DNA from: JAHEJX01 sp041605955
Lineage (GTDB): Bacteria > Actinomycetota > Acidimicrobiia > Spongiisociales > UBA5794
NCBI GenBank assembly: GCA_041605955.1
Contig: JBFIXI010000015.1
Span: 1 to 60,507, forward strand
Reading direction: 5' to 3'
DNA length: 60,507 bases
In this document: in pieces, positions 55,301-60,507 of the stretch
How positions within the stretch are numbered: position 1 is the stretch's first letter
How the letters are laid out: each line of letters begins with the position of its first letter
Notes under the pieces: model-generated
What the model was told of the DNA's origin: nothing
Databases searched by the model: none
Seen by the model: the letters and a program-made list of their open reading frames with translations, nothing else
Program-made: the position numbers and the translations under genes

Positions 55301-55627
55301 GAATTGGATGCGGACGGCCTGGTTGGCTGCTTTGTTCGCCCAATGGCCCACCACGGCCTGCAGATCGTTGCCCGACCAATCGTCGGCGGCTGCGTAGAAG
55401 ATGAAGTCCATGTCGCCGGTGCCATTGGTGAACGTATCCGTGATCAGGTAGTCGTTGCCACCCAGGGTGATGTGGCCGTCCTTGTTAGCGGCGGCGTCGG
55501 CCGGCAACGCGAAGACGATGGCCAGCACGGATGCGACCATCGCCAAGGCCCCCATGATGATGCGCCAGCGTGAGGCGCGGGTGCGGGAGAAGAACGACTG
55601 TGTCAATGACCCTGTTGCCCGGTACAA
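52382..55627 (-). CDS. Large secreted protein: two LamG-like domains, cadherin-like domain and parallel beta-helix
   Basis: The 1081-residue protein starts with a signal/membrane segment (about 22-47). Two related domains of about 220 residues (50-275 and 292-510) share GDMDFIFYAA/GDMEFQFYVA, VNPRDVNGRW/VNPRNNIGKW and GDIGYVGFWRNG/GDVHYVAFWRNG, and resemble LamG-like lectin folds. Each is followed by a poly-Pro linker. A cadherin-like domain with NDAPTAKTDNF and ALLANDTDPEGDAL follows (about 528-625), then a right-handed beta-helix (about 630-1060) with repeats such as NNTIRYNNGYAI, NNIHHNGHMGI and GNYVHHNYTHGLHSD. It could be a polysaccharide lyase or epimerase, a lectin or adhesin. No catalytic triad can be named. 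Confidence 0.85.
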   Translation of the reverse strand: MYRATGSLTQSFFSRTRASRWRIIMGALAMVASVLAIVFALPADAAANKDGHITLGGNDYLITDTFTNGTGDMDFIFYAAADDWSGNDLQAVVGHWANKAANQAVRIQFTTAGHLQLVVRDQSGEGHVYSAWSSDLKLVNGRGYWFRARFNASTRAGSTTKFYVSNDPITTSPLAVKWGAAKRIFSVDQNVNPRDVNGRWTVGATAEGLDSHFKGDIGYVGFWRNGWSTNDGIRTINLNFRTTDQAANNRATWTETGHTWVVRGNGWTYNEPTGGSPPPPPPPDGSYMRLNGTAGTYLTTPTLSNGSGDMEFQFYVALDDYTDGFQTVAARWPGQEDRSKIRVQFAPSGLLQLLVKDVSGGASWIFNGVTAGDLGLADGRGRWFRIRLDADAGGQSRGHFWSSGAAPSANPSNISWGAVDKTSVKSKKVNPRNNIGKWEIGSFASGSEGQLDGDVHYVAFWRNGYATTGTKTFELDLRDPAGAVAAAVPWSVWEDELGNLWSARGNGWTYITDDNPPPPPPPPTNDAPTAKTDNFNVDEGATLVITRSALLANDTDPEGDALSVVGVASPSAMGRQVTPNGTRWNYTAGANAGGAIDTINYTIEDTAGNRDTGRIKVHIQDKADPGGYDVIIRPGDNIANIVANRPAGTSFFIKAGKYRLQQIQPKSGMSFVGENGAILSGAKKLTTFGQAGGLWYADGQTQGTGNVSQGAEYGWCGTAGNNACVYPEQLIINNVQLEQVDTKAEVGPGEFYFDYGANRIWFKDNPSGKTVETSVTRYAFWGNADNVHIENLVIEKYANPGPHGAINPRLGRIGSPADNWTIKNNTIRYNNGYAILLEDGLDIIGNNIHHNGHMGIAGNGRNILIRNNEVAHSCLHDYNCFPGLGAIKLVDAHNVTVKGNYVHHNYTHGLHSDLQSTNLVWEDNIVSDNEGAGLSQEISQGAVIRNNLFERNGFRRDGSRNQGIIVLNSRDIEIYGNTLRDNADGLVLRQDQREHIMKLTNVWVHDNTIELDGLARVGIVLTGGVNDTGYFTSRNNRFDYNSYEFDFANPYHKPFFWIGGQASVATWQAAGMGANSNFTFL

Positions 55628-56036
55628 CTACGAACCCCTTCTTTGCGGAACACTCCGTCGCGCCCGGTGTCGCATCGACACCGGCCAGCATGCGCTCGAG
55701 CCGCCTGACGCTCCTCACTTCGACTTGACGTTCGATCCGGAGCAATCGGGCCAACGCCACCAAAGACTCCAGTGAGTGTTGATCGGGACCACGTTGAGCG
55801 TTCTTGAGCTTTTCGGTCTCCGCTTTCCGCCGCAACGGCGGTATCCGGCCCTAGCGACGAGCAGCGGGCTGCTGCGCTCGTCGATGGAAAGCAGAGTGCT
55901 CTCGACTCAGTTGTCCGCGTCGATCCCCGGCGATCGACCTCCGCCCGTGTCGCGTCCCTCATCCCAACGCGGCAGCCGCGACACGTTAGGTGGATTTCTA
56001 GTGGGCCAACCGCAGGGGGTCAAGTCGAAGTGGCGG
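55628..56036. other. Intergenic region with a hairpin
   Basis: No credible gene is seen. CGACGAGC and GCTCGTCG at 55855-55862 and 55876-55883 form an eight-base-pair stem with an inner CAGC-rich second stem, so the region can fold into a longer hairpin. The promoter of the beta-helix gene should lie in the left part. Confidence 0.4.
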
Positions 56037-56127
56037 TCACGGTGAGGTGCCCTCCCGGTCACTGCCAGTATTCGGCTGGTCACCGCCCCATCAGGTGACC
56101 CTCTATCTATCTAGTCACCGCGGTTAC
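56037..56127. promoter_or_regulatory. Cluster of GTCACC half-sites, possible operator
   Basis: Five GTCAC-type sites occur within about 90 bp: TCACGGTGA (56037-56045, imperfect palindrome), GGTCAC (56057-56062), GGTCACC with its inverted partner GGTGACC (56078-56084 and 56094-56100, nine-base spacer), and GTCACCGCGGTTAC (56114-56127), almost a perfect palindrome. They lie immediately upstream of the promoter at 56141. The pattern suggests a cooperative DNA-binding protein; the identity of the protein is unknown. Confidence 0.5.
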
Positions 56128-56140
56128 CGTGGGTTGGGTC

Positions 56141-56170
56141 TTGCGCGCACAGCGCGGTTCTCTGTATCAT
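56141..56170 (+). promoter_or_regulatory. Sigma-70-type promoter of the priming transferase
   Basis: TTGCGC and TATCAT are 18 bp apart, giving a transcript with a leader of about 85 nt before the TTG start at 56263. The half-site cluster lies directly upstream. Confidence 0.45.
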
Positions 56171-56262
56171 TTCAGTGTGCTGACCTCCAACCTTAGGGCA
56201 GGCAAAGAGGGTCGGCACCAGGTAGGAAATTTCATACTCGGGCTAGACAGGGGACAGGCAAG

Positions 56263-57138
56263 TTGGCTGCCGACGTACAGGGAGCCGGGTCGGAGTGCGA
56301 TGTTCGCGTCGACACGGACCGGCATGGAATGGACGCGCAGATGGTGGAGGGGGTCCAGGGGCGAGCCGCGAGTGATCGCGCCTCAATAGAGCCTCGGCTC
56401 ACCGGCTTCGAACCGGACCCGATCGAGTCACCGGCCGATGCGGCCGGTCGATCCGCCACCGTCATCGATCTAAGGACCGCACAACCGATCATCGAGGTCG
56501 GTCGACTCACCGGTGGCAACCTCGTCGCGGCGTCGCGGCTCCGCCTCGCGATCAAACGAATGATCGACGTTGTCGGGTCGGCAGCGGCGCTCGTCCTGTT
56601 GGCTCCCCTGCTCCTGGCGGTGGCCGTCGCCATCAAGGTGACATCGCGCGGCCCAGTCTTCTTCACCCAGGCTCGCGTGGGCCGGTCCGGCGAGGTCTTC
56701 AACTTCGTGAAGTTTCGCTCGATGAGAACCAACGCCGCCTACGAGAAGCCGCAGCTGCGTGAGCTGAACGAGAAGGACGGACCGATCTTCAAGATCCGCA
56801 ACGATCCGCGCATCACGAGCGTGGGCCGCTGGATCCGCAAGCTGTCGATCGACGAGCTCCCCCAGCTGGCCCACGTGCTATCCGGCAAGATGTCGCTGGT
56901 GGGGCCTCGTCCTCATCTCCCGGAAGAGGTCGCCGCTTACGACGCCCGCGCCTATCGGCGTCTCTCGGTGAAGCCGGGCATCACCTGCATCTGGCAAGTC
57001 AGTGGGCGCGCCGACCTCGACTTTGATACCTGGATCGATCTCGACCTCGAGTACATCGACCAATGGTCGCTCGGCCTCGACCTTGCGTTGTTGGTGAGGA
57101 CCGTGCCGGCAGTCCTCGGTGGCAAAGGGGCCTACTGA
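56263..57138 (+). CDS. Priming undecaprenyl-phosphate sugar-1-phosphate transferase
   Basis: The 291-residue bacterial sugar transferase (WcaJ/CpsE-like) starts repeat-unit assembly by moving a sugar phosphate from a nucleotide sugar to undecaprenyl phosphate. It has a long polar N-terminus (about 95 residues), one hydrophobic segment (KRMIDVVGSAAALVLLAPL) and the conserved GPVFFTQARVG, KFRSMRTNA, SIDELPQLAHVL and MSLVGPRPHLPEE motifs, with KPGITCIWQVSGR. It lacks the extra N-terminal membrane helices of the longest enzymes. The TTG start at 56263 has AGG at -7; ATG at 56329 is an alternative. Confidence 0.9.
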   Translation: MAADVQGAGSECDVRVDTDRHGMDAQMVEGVQGRAASDRASIEPRLTGFEPDPIESPADAAGRSATVIDLRTAQPIIEVGRLTGGNLVAASRLRLAIKRMIDVVGSAAALVLLAPLLLAVAVAIKVTSRGPVFFTQARVGRSGEVFNFVKFRSMRTNAAYEKPQLRELNEKDGPIFKIRNDPRITSVGRWIRKLSIDELPQLAHVLSGKMSLVGPRPHLPEEVAAYDARAYRRLSVKPGITCIWQVSGRADLDFDTWIDLDLEYIDQWSLGLDLALLVRTVPAVLGGKGAY

Positions 57139-57158
57139 GAGCCAGTCAGCCACACCGG

Positions 57159-57196
57159 CTGATGGCCCCATTTGGCACTGATGGCCCCATCTGGCA
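57159..57196. repeat. Tandem 19-bp repeat in the convergent intergenic gap
   Basis: Two 19-bp copies of CTGATGGCCCCATNTGGCA, at 57159-57177 and 57178-57196, differ at one base. A partial third TTTGGCGGCCCCA follows. The gap between priming transferase and UDP-glucose dehydrogenase stops contains it. No gene or strong hairpin is implied. Confidence 0.85.
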
Positions 57197-57248
57197 TTTG
57201 GCGGCCCCAGCCGATGCGCCCGGGCTGTGACGACGTAGCTCGGGCGGC

Positions 57249-58625
57249 CTAGGGTCGCGACCCGTCAGGTCTCCCGATGCCCTCGTACTTCAGGCCGGCG
57301 GCGCGCACCTCGTTGGGGTCGAGGGCATTGCGCCCATCTATCACCAGGTTGCCTCGCATGAGGTCGCGAATCGCCGCCCAGTCGACCGTGGAGAACTCCT
57401 TCCACTCAGTCACCAGGGCAACAGCATCGGCGCCGGCGACGGCCTCCTCGAGAGTTGCTGCCACGGTCAAAGTGCCGGGCTCGATATCGAGGTTGCCGAC
57501 GAGCTCCTTCACTACCGGGTCGTAGGCGGTGACGGCCACATCGTCCTCGTGGAGGGTGGCTGCGATGTGGAGCGCAGGTGCGTCGCGCACATCGTCCGTG
57601 TTCGGCTTGAACGCCAGTCCTAACAGCGCCACCTTGGCGCCCTTGGTTCCCCCCAAGTGGCGCCGCAGGCGGCGGGCCACCTCGCTGCGCTGTATTTCGT
57701 TGACCGTGCGCGTTGCCTCTAGTAGCGGCGCCGCATAGCCCAGCTCGCGGGCGGTGTGCGTAAGTGAGGCAAGGTCCTTGCCGAAGCAGGACCCTCCCCA
57801 GCCGAGACCGGGTCGCAGGAACCGTGGTGAAATGCGGTGGTCGAGTCCCAGGGCCATGGCGATCGTCTCGACATCGGCACCCACCAGCTCGGAGATCTGA
57901 GCCATTTCGTTGATGAAGCTGATCTTCATGGCGAGGAATGAGTTGGCGGCATACTTGATCATCTCTGCCGACACCAGATCGGTGGTCAGCAGCGTGGCGC
58001 GAGAGGGAGGCAGCTGTGTCGGGTCACCGGGCGGCAGCTCCTGGCGCAGGATCGGCGAGTAGATCGATGCGAGCACCTCGATTGCGGCCGGATCGTCCGA
58101 TCCGATCACGACCCGGTCGGGATGCAGAAAGTCCCCGACGGCACTTCCGGTCCGCAGAAACTCGGGGTTGGACACGACCGTCACTTTGCCTTGGCGACCG
58201 CCGGCCTCCATCACACCTTCCAGGTCGTGCAGAATTCGAGAATTCGTGCCGATGGGGACCGTGGACTTGGTGACCACGATCGTGTCGCCCGAGATCACCT
58301 CGCCGAGAGCGGCGGCGGCACCCCGAATCGCCGTCAGATCGGCGTCGCCGGTGCGGTCCGGCGGCGTGCCAACGCACAGGAAGGCGATGTCGACATCGCC
58401 GACCTCCTTGACCTCAGCCACGAAGCGGATGCGGCCCGCGCTTCGGGCGAGGTCCATCAACTCGGCAAGCCCGGCCTCGTGCACCGGAACCCGGCCGGCT
58501 TGGAAGGCGGCGAGCTTGTGCGGATCGTTCTCGACGGCGATCACCTCGTGTCCCAGGTACGCGAGCGATGCTGCCACTACCCCGCCGACGTAGCCGGTTC
58601 CGATGACCGCGATTGGCTGATCCAA
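57249..58625 (-). CDS. ugd: UDP-glucose 6-dehydrogenase
   Basis: The 458-residue NAD-dependent enzyme oxidises UDP-glucose to UDP-glucuronate, a precursor of acidic polysaccharide. The N-terminal Rossmann motif GTGYVGGV, FLCVGTPP, TKSTVPIGT and NPEFLRTGSA, and the catalytic cysteine in GWGGSCFGKD are all present, followed by the C-terminal LGLAFKPNTDDVRDAP. A related GDP-mannose dehydrogenase role is less likely because motifs fit the UDP-glucose type better. The TTG start follows AGGGAGA. Confidence 0.92.
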   Translation of the reverse strand: MDQPIAVIGTGYVGGVVAASLAYLGHEVIAVENDPHKLAAFQAGRVPVHEAGLAELMDLARSAGRIRFVAEVKEVGDVDIAFLCVGTPPDRTGDADLTAIRGAAAALGEVISGDTIVVTKSTVPIGTNSRILHDLEGVMEAGGRQGKVTVVSNPEFLRTGSAVGDFLHPDRVVIGSDDPAAIEVLASIYSPILRQELPPGDPTQLPPSRATLLTTDLVSAEMIKYAANSFLAMKISFINEMAQISELVGADVETIAMALGLDHRISPRFLRPGLGWGGSCFGKDLASLTHTARELGYAAPLLEATRTVNEIQRSEVARRLRRHLGGTKGAKVALLGLAFKPNTDDVRDAPALHIAATLHEDDVAVTAYDPVVKELVGNLDIEPGTLTVAATLEEAVAGADAVALVTEWKEFSTVDWAAIRDLMRGNLVIDGRNALDPNEVRAAGLKYEGIGRPDGSRP

Positions 58626-58854
58626 GACGTCTCCCTACATTTGTTGGCCGCGGCGAGCCGGCGTGTCGGCGTCCGGCCCACCATTCCCCCCGATGTTGAG
58701 TCTGTCGGCACGCTCGGCGCGCTCGCTGAGTCTATTCGCTGTGGCGCAGGGCGGCCGCCGATCGCCTGTACTGAGGCCGAGCTGGTAGCTTGTCGGCGCT
58801 GTCACAGGGGCGGCGAAGTGGTCCGTGGCGGTTACTGAGAATGATTGGTGGGGC

Positions 58855-59793
58855 ATGATTGGCAGAGCAGTGGTCACCGGTGGAGCCGGCTTCATCGGTT
58901 CCAATCTGGTCGGACGTTTGATCGACGAGGGCGCCGAGGTATTGGTCCTAGACGATCTCAGCCGCGGGAAGCTTGGGCGCCTCGCCGAGGCACGCGCCGC
59001 CGGGGGCGTGAGCTTTCATCAGATGGACATCCGAGCCGCGGAGGTCGGCGACACGATCGCGGCATTCCGGCCGGAGGTGATCTTCCACCACGCGGCGCAG
59101 ATCGACGTGCGCAAGTCGGTGGATGACCCCGTATTCGATGCTGCAGTCAACGTGGTGGGCACGGTGAATCTGCTTCAGGCCGCCGTCAGATCGGGCGTCG
59201 AGCGCTTCGTTTTCGCCTCCTCAGGCGGCGCCACGTTCGGCGACGTGGATGTGTTTCCGACGCCCGAAAGCACCCCACGGAGACCGGAGTCGCCCTACGG
59301 AGTGTCGAAGAAGATCGCCGACGACTACCTGTATTACTTCCGGCGAGCCCACGACCTGGACTTCATGTCGCTCGGCTACTCCAACGTCTACGGCCCGGCG
59401 CAAGACCCGCACGGCGAGGCGGGGGTCGTTGCCATCTTCACGAGGAAGCTCCTCGATGGGGAGACACCCACGATCTTCGGCGATGGCACGGCCACCCGCG
59501 ATTACGTCTACGTGAGCGACGTCGCCGATGCGTGCATTCGGGCCGCAGCCCGTGGCGGCGGTCGCTACATCAACATCGGCACCGGCACCGAGACCTCGGT
59601 GAACGATCTGTACGCGATGATCAAGAAGCTCACTGGGGCCACTATCGATCCGGATTATGCCGATGCCAAGCCGGGGGACCTGGCACGTTCGGTGCTGGAC
59701 GTAGCCGCAGCCAAGCAGCACTTGGGCTGGGAGCCATGGACCTCTCTCGAAGACGGCCTGGCGGCTACCGTCGAGTACTTTCGAAAGAGCTAG
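58855..59793 (+). CDS. NAD-dependent sugar epimerase/dehydratase
   Basis: The 312-residue extended SDR enzyme has the NAD loop GGAGFIGSN at residues 8-16, the catalytic Tyr/Lys in YGVSKK and SNVYGPAQDP, with a later RDYVYVSDVADA. It resembles UDP-glucose or UDP-glucuronate 4-epimerases. Its pairing with UDP-glucose dehydrogenase on the opposite strand suggests it makes UDP-galactose, UDP-galacturonate or a related sugar. ATG at 58855 is chosen because homologues begin there; GTG at 58825 is in frame. It converges with the last gene, 3 bp apart. Confidence 0.88.
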   Translation: MIGRAVVTGGAGFIGSNLVGRLIDEGAEVLVLDDLSRGKLGRLAEARAAGGVSFHQMDIRAAEVGDTIAAFRPEVIFHHAAQIDVRKSVDDPVFDAAVNVVGTVNLLQAAVRSGVERFVFASSGGATFGDVDVFPTPESTPRRPESPYGVSKKIADDYLYYFRRAHDLDFMSLGYSNVYGPAQDPHGEAGVVAIFTRKLLDGETPTIFGDGTATRDYVYVSDVADACIRAAARGGGRYINIGTGTETSVNDLYAMIKKLTGATIDPDYADAKPGDLARSVLDVAAAKQHLGWEPWTSLEDGLAATVEYFRKS

Positions 59794-59796
59794 CTC

Positions 59797-60507
59797 TCAT
59801 CGGCCGGCGCGCATGCGCCATCGCAACCGCTGGGCGGCCCACAACAGCAGATACGCCGGGTTGTTGAAGATGTAGCGCCGCCAAAGCCGCCGCGGTTCGG
59901 ACATCAGCCGGAACGACCATTCCAAACCGGCTCGCTGCATCCACTGCGGCGCCTCGGGCTTGGTACCCGCGATGAAGTCGAAGGCGGCGCCGATGCCGAT
60001 CAGAGCGACACCGGGGTAGCGGTGGCGGTTGCGATACATCCACTTCTCTTGTTTGGGCATCCCCAACCCGACCCAGACGAAGTCGGGCCGGGTGTCCATG
60101 ATCTCGGCCGCCACGGCGTCCTCCTCGTCCGCGGTGAGATCGCGAAAGGGCGGAGACATGGCTCCGGCGACCTCGATTCCGTCGTACCGCTCTTTGACGG
60201 CAGCCTGCAGGCGGTCGAGCGTCTCTTGGGTCGAACCGTAGAAGTAGTGGCGCCACCCGCGGGGGGTGCCGGCTGCGAGCAGCGTGGCCGTCACTTTGGC
60301 CCCGGGCAGCCGCTCCTGGTCGGGATTGCCCATGGAACGCAGCGCCCAAGCCACCGGCATCCCATCCGGAGTGCAGATGTCCGCCGCCGCGAGTGCCGTC
60401 CGCAGCTCGGCGTCCCGCCGGGCCGACATCACGGAGTGGACGTTGCAGACAGCCACCACGGTGGCTCTGTCGGGGGGCCGCCCGGCCAGGGCCGCAGTGA
60501 GCTCCGC
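59797..60507 (-). CDS. WecG/TagA/CpsF glycosyltransferase, 5' end beyond the window
   Basis: About 236 residues are in the window, and the frame is still open at the right edge (sixteen codons beyond the first internal GTG at 60459), so the start is probably just outside. The GT26 motifs are CNVHSV, TPDGMPV (Asp of the active site), WVGLGMPKQEKW and GIGAAFDFIAG. The family adds ManNAcA, ManNAc or glucose-like sugars to lipid-linked intermediates, which fits the surrounding polysaccharide locus. The donor sugar cannot be told. Confidence 0.88.
   Translation of the reverse strand, partial: AELTAALAGRPPDRATVVAVCNVHSVMSARRDAELRTALAAADICTPDGMPVAWALRSMGNPDQERLPGAKVTATLLAAGTPRGWRHYFYGSTQETLDRLQAAVKERYDGIEVAGAMSPPFRDLTADEEDAVAAEIMDTRPDFVWVGLGMPKQEKWMYRNRHRYPGVALIGIGAAFDFIAGTKPEAPQWMQRAGLEWSFRLMSEPRRLWRRYIFNNPAYLLLWAAQRLRWRMRAGR

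Noticed and set aside
56160..56262. A possible riboswitch in the leader of the priming transferase (c-di-GMP type considered)
   Set aside because: I could not find the conserved GEMM core or a matching fold; only the operator-like repeats and promoter are kept.

Overview
The window is a gene-dense, high-GC bacterial chromosome segment that looks actinobacterial. Several traits point towards Acidimicrobiia-like lineages: threonine-rich TTTTT linkers in secreted proteins, a Tad pilus locus without a secretin, an Rv3303c-like flavoprotein disulfide reductase, many GTG/TTG starts, and many genes whose start lies only 6-9 nt after a TANNNT -10 box, as in leaderless transcripts. That placement is an inference; there is no rRNA or marker gene here to confirm it. 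I see no tRNA, rRNA, CRISPR array, insertion sequence or prophage.

Region 1 (1-21.8 kb) is mostly metabolic and housekeeping. It has an AlkZ-like winged-helix protein, then a probable operon of transketolase, a membrane protein, a PduO-type cobalamin adenosyltransferase and leucyl aminopeptidase. Two secreted proteins follow (one a CAP domain protein), then a rhodanese-MoeB/ThiF fusion, a sirtuin, a DPE2-like 4-alpha-glucanotransferase, an M24 protein with the residue pattern of the DMSP lyase DddP, an ABC exporter, a PASTA class A penicillin-binding protein, the large chain of a B12-dependent acyl-CoA mutase, and an LpdA-like flavoprotein.

Region 2 (21.8-31.9 kb) is an orphan PqqD-like protein, a NarL-type response regulator, and a tightly overlapping Tad-type pilus operon: tadE, tadG, cpaB, cpaE, cpaF, a fused von Willebrand A-TadB protein, tadC, and a DnaB/RecA-type ATPase. 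No Flp pilin or prepilin peptidase gene is visible.

Region 3 (31.9-40.7 kb) holds a biotin-dependent acyl-CoA carboxylase pair, a biotin ligase, a dienelactone-hydrolase-like protein, a surface protein with a long poly-Thr linker, a membrane protein and an SLC13 permease. The carboxylase, mutase and adenosyltransferase together suggest propionyl-CoA to succinyl-CoA metabolism. The DddP-like enzyme could feed it with acrylate.

Region 4 (40.9 kb to the right edge) is an exopolysaccharide locus. It has a PqqD / HprK-like / nucleotidyltransferase-like trio around a Wzz-BY-kinase fusion, a phosphotransferase, a flippase, a sulfotransferase, a beta-propeller-like protein, an O-antigen ligase/polymerase, a GT4 glycosyltransferase, a 1081-residue LamG/beta-helix secreted protein, a priming sugar transferase, UDP-glucose dehydrogenase, an epimerase and a WecG/TagA glycosyltransferase cut by the right edge. 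It likely makes and exports a uronate-containing, possibly sulfated polymer. The HprK-like gene carries an apparent frameshift in a run of eight C. An array of GTCACC half-sites lies just upstream of the priming-transferase promoter.
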